A DNA stretch of 64,000 nt from contig NZ_AAVU01000032.1 of the NCBI RefSeq assembly GCF_000169095.1, forward strand, positions 19,281-83,280, written 5' to 3'. This document shows, piece after piece, positions 45,491 to 54,602 of the stretch. The notes beneath the pieces are model-generated. The model saw only the letters and a program-made list of their open reading frames with translations. It did no database searches and was not told the DNA's origin. Made by a program: the position numbers and the translations under genes. Source of the DNA: Lyngbya sp. PCC 8106 (lineage in GTDB: Bacteria; Cyanobacteriota; Cyanobacteriia; Cyanobacteriales; Microcoleaceae). Positions within the stretch are counted from its first letter, which is position 1, and every line of letters begins with the position of its first letter.

Positions 45491-47278
45491 ATGTCAAAAC
45501 GGGTGTATAAAGCTCTAGTATTGACTCAGAGCGTTTTAATAGTCGGTTCAGTCGGAACGTATTCAGCGATCGCCGTTGAGTTAAAATCCGATCAAGAGAT
45601 GCTCTCAGATGCTTCCAAGGACACAATAAAAAAACTTGATTTTGCAATAAACTATCAACTACCAGATTTAGATCAATCTTTTGCTCAAGTTCCGGTTAAT
45701 CCTCACAATGGTTTTGGAGTCGTTCAACCCGACTCAGTGGATAGAGACTCGCAAACCCAACTCAATCAATACTTTCAAGAAGGGCGAAATTCCCGCAAAA
45801 AACAGCAAGTGACATCCGTTTCCCAACTGTCTGATGTTCAACCGACAGACTGGGCATTTCAAGCGTTACAATCCTTAGTTGAGCGCTATGGTTGTATCGC
45901 CGGATATCCCGATGGCACCTACAAAGGAAACCGAGCTTTAACCCGTTATGAATTCGCCGCAGGGATTAACGCTTGTTTAGAACGAATTAATGAGTTAATT
46001 AGCGCCTCGACCACCGATTTAGTCACCCGAGAAGACTTAGCAAAATTGCAACGGTTAATGGAAGAATTTGCGGCGGAACTGGCAACAATTCGCGGCCGAG
46101 TAACGGTACTAGAAGCGCGTGCGGCAGAACTCGAAGCCAATCAATTTTCAACAACCACAAAACTTGCAGGTGAAGTGATTTTTTGGATCTCCGATACATT
46201 TGGCGATCGCGCTCAGTATACCATAGCAGGCGGGCCGAATGTTGAAGATAGCGATGATCCGACACAAGCCTTTTTTGGATATCGAGTACGTTTAGATTTT
46301 GAAACCAGTTTTACAGGCGAAGATTTACTACTAACCCGGCTACAAGCGTCTGATGTTAATGATTTAACTTCACCCGGACTCACGAATACTTTGATGACGA
46401 TTCCAAGTGTAGATGATGGAGTTAGCGAAGGGTTTGAACTGGATGATTTATTTTATGTATTTCCCGTTTTAGGAGGAAAAGGAGAAGTTTATTTTGGAGC
46501 AAAAAGTCTCGACTTAGATGATGTTCAAGATCCCCTGAGTCCTATCTCTGAGGAAACAACAGGGGTTATTTCGGCTTTTGCTCGTTATAATCCGACAACT
46601 TTTAGAGGGCCACAAGGAACGGGAGCTGCTTTAAAATATGCGTTTAATGATCAGTTCAAATTAAATATTAGTTATCTAGCCAATGATGCCGCTAATCCGT
46701 CAGAAGGATTTGGTTTATTTAACGGGGCTTTTAGTGCAAGCGCTCAATTCATTTATCAGCCCAGTGATAATTTAGCTTTTGCTGTTGATTACAACCGTAG
46801 ATACTTTAACCCTGATGAAGTTTTTGTTGGGGGTGGAACAGGGAGTTTTATCGCTAATAAACCTTTTGGAGATAGTGCGACAACAAGCGATAACTTAGGC
46901 TTTCAGTTTAACTGGCGATTGTTTAAAAACTTTGAATTTGGGGGGTGGTTTGGTTCGACTTGGGCGGATCAAAAACAAGGCGGAGATGATCGTGCGACTG
47001 TGATCAATTGGGCGACAACGCTAGCATTTCCTGACTTATTAAAAGAGGGAGATATGCTCGGGGTTGTAGTGGGAATGCCCCCAAAAATGATTTATCACAG
47101 TATTGATGATCTCGAAGAAGATGATGATACTTCAATTCACATTGAGACATTTTATCGGTTTCAAATCAATGAATATATTGGCATTACACCCGGATTTTAT
47201 CTGATCACTGATCCCGAGCATGATAGTCGCAATGACACCATTTTTGTCGGAGTATTGCGAACCTTGTTTCAGTTTTAA
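45491..47278 (+). CDS. SLH-domain iron uptake porin (OprB family)
   Basis: About 595 residues. The start at 45491 (MSKRVYKAL) is supported by TGAGGA just upstream; the frame extends eight codons further without a ribosome site. It has a signal peptide, an SLH domain (VQPTDWAFQALQSLVERYGC then YPDGTYKGNRALTRYEFAAG), a coiled coil (LAKLQRLMEEFAAELATIRG) and a long beta-barrel ending in aromatic LRTLFQF, as outer-membrane proteins do. It resembles the Slr1841-type porins important for iron uptake. The SLH domain ties it to the cell wall. Confidence 0.92.
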   Translation: MSKRVYKALVLTQSVLIVGSVGTYSAIAVELKSDQEMLSDASKDTIKKLDFAINYQLPDLDQSFAQVPVNPHNGFGVVQPDSVDRDSQTQLNQYFQEGRNSRKKQQVTSVSQLSDVQPTDWAFQALQSLVERYGCIAGYPDGTYKGNRALTRYEFAAGINACLERINELISASTTDLVTREDLAKLQRLMEEFAAELATIRGRVTVLEARAAELEANQFSTTTKLAGEVIFWISDTFGDRAQYTIAGGPNVEDSDDPTQAFFGYRVRLDFETSFTGEDLLLTRLQASDVNDLTSPGLTNTLMTIPSVDDGVSEGFELDDLFYVFPVLGGKGEVYFGAKSLDLDDVQDPLSPISEETTGVISAFARYNPTTFRGPQGTGAALKYAFNDQFKLNISYLANDAANPSEGFGLFNGAFSASAQFIYQPSDNLAFAVDYNRRYFNPDEVFVGGGTGSFIANKPFGDSATTSDNLGFQFNWRLFKNFEFGGWFGSTWADQKQGGDDRATVINWATTLAFPDLLKEGDMLGVVVGMPPKMIYHSIDDLEEDDDTSIHIETFYRFQINEYIGITPGFYLITDPEHDSRNDTIFVGVLRTLFQF

Positions 47279-47301
47279 AGCTTGAATTCAGCATAATTTT
47301 A

Positions 47302-47322
47302 GGGGTGTAAATGCTACACCCC
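47302..47322 (+). terminator. Hairpin after the porin gene
   Basis: GGGGTGTA-N5-TACACCCC is a perfect 8-bp stem 23 bases after the stop, without a T run. Confidence 0.5.
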
Positions 47323-47348
47323 GACAACTGAGTTTGAAAATAATCTTT

Positions 47349-47549
47349 CTAGCAATTTTCGGAGTAAAAAGGTCTACGCATCTCTTGCTTGTTGAGAATT
47401 CTCAATCTCAAGTTTTTGTGCAAAGCTCCCACACGTTGGAGAGAGATACCTAGTTTTTCGGCAATTTCTTTGTGCTTCAGCCCTTGCTGTAAAAGATCAT
47501 AAACCTCTTGTTCTCTAGGGGTGAGTTCAATTCTACGATGTCCTTGCAT
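47349..47549 (-). CDS. Small LuxR/GerE-type DNA-binding protein
   Basis: A 66-residue protein that consists of a LuxR-type helix-turn-helix only: LTPREQEVYDLLQQGLKHKE and IAEKLGISLQRVGALHKNL. There is no receiver or sensor domain, so it is either a stand-alone regulator or the remnant of a longer one. It converges on the porin gene. Targets are unknown. Confidence 0.8.
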   Translation of the reverse strand: MQGHRRIELTPREQEVYDLLQQGLKHKEIAEKLGISLQRVGALHKNLRLRILNKQEMRRPFYSENC

Positions 47550-47961
47550 AATACTTTTTCCACTCGATGTTACTATTTTTACAGGTTTTCTAAGCTGACG
47601 GCTACCGGGAAAATACTGAATTTTGAAAGTCTTTTTAGCACATACTAAAACTTAGAAATTTTCGGGGGTAAAAACTTCCAACATTGGAAAGGTGAAAAGG
47701 CATAAAGCCATTTTCAGGAAAAACCGGGTTTCTATTCGCGGATGGACATCAGGCGAAACTCCAATCACCTAAATGGGTGAAGTCACGCACTGAAGGGCAA
47801 GCCATACTAAAGATAGAGAAAAAACATCACCCTTTCGACTGCCCCAACTCTCCCTACAAAGTTGGGGTAAACGACTGTTAAACGCAAAACGCCGAAAATT
47901 GTTGAAAGCTGTAGAAAAACGCTATAATTTGAAGTGGTCACTGTTTTAGGAATGTTGGCGA
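47550..47961. other. Spacer at the left side of an IS607-like element
   Basis: CCCCAACT (47842) and AGTTGGGG (47860) form an 8-bp hairpin. A promoter-like TTGAAA (47902) or TTGTTG (47899) with TATAAT at 47923-47928 lies just before the element's first frame. No gene is seen. Confidence 0.45.
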
Positions 47962-48063
47962 ATGAACGAGGACGCAGTAAAGGTCATCAAAGTGACGAGA
48001 ACTGAGTTCGAGTTGAGTGACGGGAGGATATATGAACATCCACTCCCGTTTGACCCGCTTTAA
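47962..48063 (+). pseudogene. Truncated 33-codon frame at the start of the IS607-like element
   Basis: The frame MNEDAVKVIKVTRTEFELSD ends at a TAA where it runs into resolvase-derived sequence in another frame. It looks like the 5' part of a small element-encoded protein cut by a deletion. Confidence 0.4.
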
Positions 48064-48265
48064 CTACAACTTTATTGATTGTTTCTTCAGTAGTTATGGA
48101 GTTCAGATAGAGTTAATCGAAGAAGTCTTACCGAAATCTTATGAAGCTGAATTAGTTGAGGATATTGTGTCCCTAATGGCTTCGTTTTCGGCAAAGATTT
48201 ATGGGAGACGAAGCAGCCAACGACCTAAGGAGCATTTGCGTGTAGTGGGAGGGGACAGCGAATGA
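48017..48265 (+). pseudogene. C-terminal remnant of an IS607-type serine resolvase
   Basis: Eighty-two codons match the end of IS607 TnpA serine recombinases (DCFFSSYGVQIELIEEVLPK then SLMASFSAKIYGRRSSQRPK). The catalytic N-terminal domain with its serine and the MerR-like DNA-binding part are missing, so the enzyme is dead. It overlaps the tnpB start by four bases (ATGA-type), the normal IS607 arrangement. The deletion fused it to the end of the preceding small frame. Confidence 0.8.
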
Positions 48266-49491
48266 GAGTCGTTGAGCGTCATATTATTAAATCCAGCAAT
48301 AAATACTGGAAGGAAATAGACGAGTTAGCATTCAAGTCGAAGAACTTGTATAACCTAGCTAACTATTATTGTCGCCAACGATTCTTTGAGACAGGTAAAT
48401 CATTGTCGCTTACCGACCTTTACCATGCAAGCAAGAGCAGTGAGGCTTATAGAGCCTTGCCTACAAAGGTTTCTAAACAAATCATCAAACGAGTCACGTC
48501 TACTTGGCGAGGGTATTTTCAAAGCCATAAAGAGTGGCGAAAGCACCCTAACAAGTTTTTTGCAGAACCGAAAATCCCCAAGTATAAGGATAAGCAAAAA
48601 GGTCGTAACGTTGTAATCTACTCTAACGAATCAGTCTACAAACCTGCTCTAAAAAATGGTATTTGTCACCTGTCGATGTCTAACATTAAGATCCCGACAA
48701 AGGTTGAGAAAGTTGTTGAAGTTAGAATAGTCCCGGCAACCTGTTGTTATTTGATTGAGATTGTGTACGAACGACCAGAAGAACAATCAGTAAACTCTGA
48801 TTATGTTGCTGGTATTGACTTAGGAATTGACCGACTAATTGCTCTATCAACAAATAAGCCAGGTGTTAGACCTTTGCTTATAAACGGGAAACCAATAAAA
48901 AGCGTCAATCAGCATTACAACAAACTCAAGGCCAAGTATCAAAGTTACCTGACCGGAGCGCGAAGAACAAGCAATAAGATTGAATCCTTGACCTATTATC
49001 GCCATCGATTTGTAGACAATTATCTGCACCAGACCAGTCGAATCGTTGTGAACTACTTGGTTGAACACAATATAAAAACACTGGTGATTGGCAAGAATGA
49101 TAATTGGAAACAGAAGGTCAATATAGGCAAGCGAAACAATCAACAATTCACTCAGATTCCTCACTCAAAATTGGTTCAACAACTGACTTATAAATGCCAG
49201 CTAGTAGAGGTTAAAGTGATTGAAACTGAGGAAAGCTACACCAGCAAGACTTCTGCACTGGACTTAGAAGAACCTTGCAAGCAACAAGCCTATAAAGGCA
49301 AGCGAGTTAAGCGAGGTCTGTTCAAGTCAAGTTGCGGTAAAGTCATCAATGCCGATATAAATGGGAGCCTCCAGATCATTAGAAAGTATTTTCCAGAGGC
49401 GTTCACCGTCGAGGAAATAGTGAGTTGTGCCGTACAGCCATTACTGGTCAATCCAGTAAGAAGAACTAAACAATTGTTTTCTACAGTTTAG
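48262..49491 (+). CDS. tnpB: TnpB-family RuvC nuclease of an IS607-like element
   Basis: A 409-residue TnpB/OrfB protein. RuvC-I is clear (VAGIDLGIDRLIAL) and RuvC-III is clear (INADINGSLQIIRK). RuvC-II lacks the usual VxxEDL and reads TLVIGKNDNWKQ, while a conserved glutamate stands later in ETEESYTSKTSALD; this is the rearranged type of active site known from some TnpB and Fanzor proteins. Only one CxxC-like half of a zinc finger is visible. The length is normal and the frame is intact. The element's recombinase is truncated, so this copy cannot move without outside help. A guide RNA cannot be delimited by eye. Confidence 0.88.
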   Translation: MRVVERHIIKSSNKYWKEIDELAFKSKNLYNLANYYCRQRFFETGKSLSLTDLYHASKSSEAYRALPTKVSKQIIKRVTSTWRGYFQSHKEWRKHPNKFFAEPKIPKYKDKQKGRNVVIYSNESVYKPALKNGICHLSMSNIKIPTKVEKVVEVRIVPATCCYLIEIVYERPEEQSVNSDYVAGIDLGIDRLIALSTNKPGVRPLLINGKPIKSVNQHYNKLKAKYQSYLTGARRTSNKIESLTYYRHRFVDNYLHQTSRIVVNYLVEHNIKTLVIGKNDNWKQKVNIGKRNNQQFTQIPHSKLVQQLTYKCQLVEVKVIETEESYTSKTSALDLEEPCKQQAYKGKRVKRGLFKSSCGKVINADINGSLQIIRKYFPEAFTVEEIVSCAVQPLLVNPVRRTKQLFSTV

Positions 49492-49542
49492 TTTGTACGG
49501 TTTTTTCTTAAAATTGTTAACTGTAGCGAGTGTTAGGGTTGA

Positions 49543-50796
49543 ATGGCAGTTATGATCTATCTGAACCTCCTGAGAAAAGGCGCAGGAATGGCAGTTGCAG
49601 TCTTTTTGACGAGTTGTTCGTTCACACCAACCTCATCGGATACCTCAACCTCGACTCAAACCCCAAGTCAAGCCATAGAGACATCCTCTTCGACAGACTC
49701 AACAGAAACGACTGATGATGTGGCGATCGCATCCCAAGACTTTCAAAAAGTAACCGTGATAGAAGGCTTAGAACACCCTTGGAGTATGGCTTGGTTGCCC
49801 AATGGCGATCAACTGATTACCGAACGGCCTGGACGCCTACGAATTGTTCGCAATGGCACCCTTGACCCCACACCGATCTCCGGGGTTCCTGAAGTGTTCA
49901 CCTTCAAACAGGGCGGCTTATTGGATGTTTCTCTGCATCCTCGCTTTGCGGAAAATCGTTTGATTTATCTGACTTATTCTCACGGCACCCGAGATGCCAA
50001 CCGTACCCGTATCGCCCGTGCAACCTTTGACGGTGAAGCGTTACAGAATTTACAGGTGATTTTCGAGGTTTCCCAAACCAAACCCGATGGACAACACTTT
50101 GGTTCTCGTATTACTTGGCTACCGGATAATACCATGTTGGTGGCGATTGGCGATGGCGGCAACCCACCTGTTGAACTCGAAGGCGATCTGATCCGTGAAC
50201 AAGCCCAAAACCTCAGCAGTCATCTCGGTAAAATTATCCGACTGAATGATGATGGTTCGGCCCCCCAAGATAATCCCTTTGTGAATACTGAAAATGCTGC
50301 TCCGGTGGTGTGGAGTTACGGACATCGCAATATTCAGGGACTCGCTTTTGACTCCGAAACGGGGCGAGTTTGGTCAACCGAACATGGGGCGCGTGGCGGT
50401 GATGAACTCAATTTGCTCAAAGCGGGTGAAAACTACGGCTGGCCTGTTGTGACGCATAGCGGCGAATACAGTGGAGGAGAAATTACTCAAGAACGATCTC
50501 GTCGAGGGATGATTGATCCAAAAGTCGTCTGGACTCCCGCAAAAGCGCCTTCGGGTTTGACGGTTTATAGGGGCGATCGCTTTCCATCCTGGAAAGGAAA
50601 CTTATTTGCAGGGGGTTTAGTTTCCCAAGATGTTCGCCGTATTGAGGTCGATGAGTCGGGAAATGTGGTCAGTCAGCAAGCCATTGATATGGGTCAACGA
50701 GTTCGAGATGTTAAACAAGGGCCGGACGGACTATTATATATTCTCACAGATGAATCCAACGGGCAACTGATTCGGATTGAACCCGTTTCGGGATAA
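49543..50796 (+). CDS. PQQ-dependent aldose/sorbosone dehydrogenase-like lipoprotein
   Basis: A 417-residue protein with a lipobox (AVFLTSC) and a Ser/Thr-rich linker. A six-bladed beta-propeller of the soluble glucose dehydrogenase/YliI family follows: VIEGLEHPWSMAWLPNGDQL, TERPGRLRIV, GQHFGSRITW, SYGHRNIQGLAFD, TEHGARGGDELN and YRGDRFPSWKGNLF. Such enzymes oxidise aldose sugars in the periplasm with PQQ. No PQQ biosynthesis genes are in the window. The start may be Met4 or Met16. Confidence 0.92.
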   Translation: MAVMIYLNLLRKGAGMAVAVFLTSCSFTPTSSDTSTSTQTPSQAIETSSSTDSTETTDDVAIASQDFQKVTVIEGLEHPWSMAWLPNGDQLITERPGRLRIVRNGTLDPTPISGVPEVFTFKQGGLLDVSLHPRFAENRLIYLTYSHGTRDANRTRIARATFDGEALQNLQVIFEVSQTKPDGQHFGSRITWLPDNTMLVAIGDGGNPPVELEGDLIREQAQNLSSHLGKIIRLNDDGSAPQDNPFVNTENAAPVVWSYGHRNIQGLAFDSETGRVWSTEHGARGGDELNLLKAGENYGWPVVTHSGEYSGGEITQERSRRGMIDPKVVWTPAKAPSGLTVYRGDRFPSWKGNLFAGGLVSQDVRRIEVDESGNVVSQQAIDMGQRVRDVKQGPDGLLYILTDESNGQLIRIEPVSG

Positions 50797-50819
50797 ATAC
50801 ACCCTGACGAATATCTTCC

Positions 50820-51016
50820 CCTAAATGAATTGACACTCCCGGTCGTAAACAACGGGGATTCTTCGTTCTACGACTCGACTTGCTGAGAAAGGATTCCTCC
50901 TATCACAGTAGAGGTTGAATCTCAGTCGCGCGTTCGGATCTAAGATCCAAGTTCCGGTATGCACGCGCCGTACTCAAGGTCGGGAATCGACTTGCCCGCA
51001 CGCACTTGAGGTCACC
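50820..51016 (-). ncRNA. Right end and probable omega RNA of an IS200/IS605-type tnpB element
   Basis: The DNA directly after the tnpB stop has the typical structured right end: a CTCCCGG...CGGGGATTC-type hairpin near 50,835-50,863 and several GC-rich stems, including CGGGCAAG repeats near 50,990-51,035. In this family the 3' end of tnpB and the right end are transcribed as the guide RNA. The boundaries are approximate. Confidence 0.5.
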
Positions 51017-51925
51017 TCAAGTGAACGGGCAAGCAGAATTTAGAATATTAATTGCGGCGTTATGATCTCTATCTAGCTCACATCCACATCGACAAACGTG
51101 AGTTCGAGTTGATAGAGATTTTTTAACGATTGTTCCACAACTTGAGCAATTTTGAGAAGTATAAGCAGGATGGACGGCAACCGTTACCCTACCAAATTTA
51201 TTCCCAAAATACTCCAACCATTTTCTAAATTGATACCAACCCGCATCATTAATTGACTTGGCAAGACAATGGTTTTTTACTAAGTTCTTAATCCTTAAAT
51301 CGACCTAGGCGACCAAATCTAAGAATTGGATTACGCAACGCGCTATTTTCTTGGCGTGTTCTTCACGTTGCCTACTTATTTTAAGGTGTGCTTTACCGAG
51401 TCGTTTAATGGCTTTTAATCGGTTGGCACTACCTTTTTTCTTGCGAGAAACACGTCGTTGATAAAAACTTAATCGTTTCTCACTTTTTCTGTATAAACGG
51501 GGATTGGGTTCAGTATTGTTATTGCTATCAGTGTAGAACTCTTTCAAGCCCACATCTAATCCAACTGTATTACCAGTGGGTTTTGTCTCTACCTTCACAT
51601 CAACTTGGATGCAAAATTGAACATAATAACCATCTGCCCTTCTAACCAGTCTGACCCGTTTAATCTGTTCGACAGGATAGAATGCTAAGTCCCAAGTTCC
51701 GACAAGCTTGAGTTTTCCAATCCCCTTTTTATCGGTGAACTCGATCTGCTTAGGATCTAGAAGCCTCCAGCCTGATGTCTTATATTCGACAGAGCGAGAA
51801 TACTTTTTGAACTTAGGATATCCTATCCCCCCTTTGATTTCCCCTTTATTAAGAAGGGCTGTTTCATTCTCAGTCATCCGTTCACCGCCTCTGAATTGGC
51901 GGTGCTTGCGGATGACTCGCTTCCC
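51017..51925 (-). pseudogene. tnpB (IS200/IS605 type), 5' truncated and interrupted by TAG
   Basis: Two parts lie in one frame. The upstream part has YPKFKKYSRSVEYKTSGWRL and RuvC-I GNTVGLDVGLKEFYT. The downstream part has the zinc finger (YTSQNCSSCGTIVKK ... CRCGCELDRDHNAAINIL, RuvC-III). Between them is TAG at 51305-51307 in FLDLVA-stop-VDLRIKNL. Related proteins read LVAYEDL there, so a Tyr codon became TAG and the next codon, normally the catalytic Glu, is Val. The first 150 or so codons are missing where the repeat-rich DNA starts. The copy is inactive twice over. Confidence 0.88.
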
Positions 51926-51934
51926 GAGTTAAAA

Positions 51935-52035
51935 ATTGCCGGGGGTGATGGGGTGACGGGGGTGGTGGGGTGACGGGGGTGATGGGGTGACGGGGTGACG
52001 GGGGTGATGGGGTGACGGGGGTGATGGGGAGAGGT
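51935..52035. repeat. G-rich short tandem repeats
   Basis: Irregular repeats of GGGGTGAC, GGGGTGAT and GGGGGTGG, about 7-9 bases each, on the plus strand. They could form slipped or G-rich structures. There is no gene. Confidence 0.8.
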
Positions 52036-52294
52036 ATTTTTTCAACATGAAAAATAGCTTTTTATTAATAAAAATCCTCCCAACCTCCCAACCTCCCGCG
52101 CACGGGTTCGCCACTCCCCTCAACGCGGGGAACCCGCGCACGGGGGTGGACTCACTACCTCCCCACCTCCCAACAAATCAAGCTTTAGGGCAACGCGCAC
52201 AGCCCTGGGGTGACGGGGTGATGGGGAGAGGTATTTTTTCAACATGAAAAATAGCTTTTTATTAATAAAAATCCTCCCAACCTCCCAACCTCCC
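52021..52294. repeat. Direct repeat of about 77 bp, two copies 197 bp apart, with C-rich repeat tails
   Basis: The copies at 52021-52097 and 52218-52294 read GTGATGGGGAGAGG, then an AT-rich stretch, then CCTCCCAACCTCCC. CGGGTTC and GAACCCG at about 52,105-52,135 form an inverted repeat between them. After the second copy, CCTCCCAA/CCTCCCCA repeats run to about 52,340. Confidence 0.8.
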
Positions 52295-52379
52295 AACCTC
52301 CCAACCTCCCCACCTCCCCACCTCCCTACCTCCCTACCTCATTAAAACGGCAACCGATGGGTCTTACAACTCAAAAGAA

Positions 52380-52492
52380 ACCGGATGTTCTGATGATAAC
52401 AGACAACTAGACTAGGAGCCGTGTGCTGTGAAAGTAGCAAGCACGGTTTTGAATGGGAGTCGGAGGTTGTAAAGCCCCCCTCGACCCCTAAT
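52380..52492 (+). ncRNA. 3' end of a group II intron (domains V and VI)
   Basis: Positions 52416-52450 match domain V: GAGCCGTGTGCTGTGAAAGT followed by AGCAAGCACGGTTTT, which folds into the conserved 34-nt hairpin with the catalytic AGC triad. A second stem with GGGAGTCGGAGG and a complementary C-rich arm (to about 52,488) is domain VI, ending near the expected AT. No reverse transcriptase frame or 5' intron end is seen upstream, so this is a remnant or a reduced intron. The following tnpB starts 25 bases later. Confidence 0.8.
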
Positions 52493-52516
52493 ACGATTTC
52501 TCAGGTAATACCACCC

Positions 52517-53624
52517 ATGAAACGTACCGTTTCCATCCCTGTCGATTTACCCCATAAGAGGTTTTTACCCCTTATGGGGTTTTGTGCTGACATCTTTAAT
52601 CAACACGTTGACTGGGCATTGAAAGAACGGACGTATAACAAAAACAAGGCTCACAAAGCTTTGTACGCCAAAGCCAGATTGCAGCACCCAAATGTGCCGT
52701 CTGCACTACTGCAAACGGTTCGAGATAGCGCGATGGAGGCAGTTAAAGCTACAAAATTCAAGCGGCATCCCAGAAAAAAACCGACATCAGGATTGCGTTA
52801 CGACAAGCGCACGATGACGCTAAGAGGACATCAATTAACCCTTAGTTGTATTGGCAAACGTGAAAAACTCATCTTGAATGTGCCGGAATATTTCCAAGAA
52901 GTCTTTGAAACTTGGGAGTTTCGTGCGGCTACACTAACTTACTCAAAACATAATAAACAGTTTTGGGTGAGACTGGTTTTTGAGACAGAAACACCGACTC
53001 AATTAGAAGGGGGAATTCAAGGAATTGACCGTGGGCTATATCATCAAGCTGTTACCAGTAACGGGCAATTCTTTAGTTCATCCAGGATCAGGGCAGTACA
53101 AAGGCGTTACCTATACAATCGTCGTCAACTCCAGCAAAAAGGCACTCGCAGTGCCAAGCGTCGCCTAAAAACGATGTCTGGATGCGATTATCGGTTCATG
53201 CGGGACACAAATCATTGTGTAAGTAAGAAGCTGGCCAACCAACCAGGAATAGCAGCTTTTGTACTAGAAGATTTGTCGAGTATTCGCACTCGAAGACGCG
53301 GCAAAAAAATGAACAAATGGTTGGGAAGTTGGGCGTTTTACCAACAAGAACAATTTCTGACTTACAAGGCAGAAGCTTTGGGTAAAAAAGTAGTTTACCA
53401 AGACCCTCGTTACACAAGAGCAAAAATGCAATATTTGTAAACATATTCGGCGAACAAATCGCCACAAATCCAGGTTCTATTGCAAAAATTGTGGGCATCA
53501 AACACACGCGGATCTTAACGCTGCTTTGAATATTAGAGATGACTATATTCTCTCCTCTACCCACGCTCCGGAGGAGCAGGGGTCAGTCAATACCCCGTAT
53601 GTTTCAGGAAATTATGTTTCCTAG
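52517..53624 (+). pseudogene. tnpB-like gene with frameshift before the zinc finger
   Basis: The start is ATG at 52517 (MKRTVSIPVDLPHKRFLPLM). RuvC-I is GGIQGIDRGLYHQA and the RuvC-II glutamate is in AFVLEDLSS, both intact. At about 53,415 one extra base turns DPRYTSQKC into DPRYTRAKMQYL-stop. The other frame continues with the zinc finger (RFYCKNCGHQTHAD) and RuvC-III (DLNAALNIRDDY) and ends at TAG 53622-53624. The stem of the protein is normal, so the damage is a single insertion. No recombinase gene is nearby. Confidence 0.85.
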
Positions 53625-53753
53625 TTACAAGCCGCATCCCCTTGTGGGTGTGGTAGTTGACTTGTGAACACTTCAATGCTGTTGATTCTTCACGGGGGTT
53701 CAGCAATGACACAGAAGATCGCTCACGAATGATTTAGGATTGCTATAGACAAG

Positions 53754-54464
53754 TTACTTGCTAGCTAATTGATTTTTAATCGTTCTCAATAACCCCATAA
53801 AAGGCCTGATAAAAGTGATACTATCTAAGCGATTTGTGGTTAGATCGCTGCGGGAACTCTGCTGCATTCCTAAAGTGGGAGAAGCAACCCAGGTGAGAAC
53901 ATCTGGGTTTTTCCGTCGAAAGGTTGAAAGCGCTCCGTCGATAAACATTGGACCGCCGTCAGGATGTCCGGCTGGTCGTTGAAGTAATCCTTCTAAAAAC
54001 TCAATTAGTGAGTCAAATATTACTGCATTTACTCCATAAAAATGAGTCGTTTCGATAGGGCCAGAATAAGGAATCAGTTTGACGGTATCCGTCGCCTCCA
54101 ATTTTAATCGATGCCCAAAATAAACTAATCCCCAATTACTTTGGGATAATTGATCGATCAGTGCGTCTTGGTGAGGTTTGAATTGTCGGGAAAAGCAGAG
54201 ATCGTCTTCCAGAATCAAAATATTGGGTAAGTTGTCTTCTTTGGCTTTTTTCAGGATGGCCAAATGACTCAAAAAACATCCTTTAATTCCTATGTTTTTA
54301 AACTCTCCCGGATCGTCGGGACGAATCCCCGGAAAAAATTCCACCTGATCGGGAGCGAGGGGACTGTCTGGTTTTTCTAATTCTCGGATAATCATCCGGC
54401 GTCGATCTGTTCTTTCGGGCAGATTGATCACGTAAGCTCGTGGACAATATTCGATGAGTTTCAT
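53754..54464 (-). CDS. Glycosyltransferase family 25 protein
   Basis: A 236-residue protein of the LPS galactosyltransferase type (GT25): AYVINLPERTDRRRMIIREL, GIKGCFLSHLAILKKA, the metal-binding ILILEDDLCFS, and HFYGVNAVIFD. It transfers a sugar to a cell-surface glycan or lipid. It is not in a recognisable polysaccharide operon; acceptor and sugar are unknown. Confidence 0.88.
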   Translation of the reverse strand: MKLIEYCPRAYVINLPERTDRRRMIIRELEKPDSPLAPDQVEFFPGIRPDDPGEFKNIGIKGCFLSHLAILKKAKEDNLPNILILEDDLCFSRQFKPHQDALIDQLSQSNWGLVYFGHRLKLEATDTVKLIPYSGPIETTHFYGVNAVIFDSLIEFLEGLLQRPAGHPDGGPMFIDGALSTFRRKNPDVLTWVASPTLGMQQSSRSDLTTNRLDSITFIRPFMGLLRTIKNQLASK

Positions 54465-54549
54465 CGCCTAAATCCTTGTTCAAGAAAGTATGTTAGAATT
54501 ATATTCTAAAGTATAGAGAATTGGGTAAAAACGCGATTTCAACAAATAA

Positions 54550-54570
54550 CCCTCTCTTGGTAGGAGAGGG
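54550..54570 (-). terminator. Hairpin after the lipoprotein gene
   Basis: CCCTCTC and GAGAGGG form a 7-bp stem with a short loop, a motif that recurs in spacers of this window. Confidence 0.45.
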
Positions 54571-54602
54571 GACGGGGGTGAGGTTTCTATTTTGATCAAC
54601 TT

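Noticed and set aside
52047..52247. Frame across the C-rich repeats
   Set aside because: Low-complexity product created by tandem repeats; no ribosome site or similarity.
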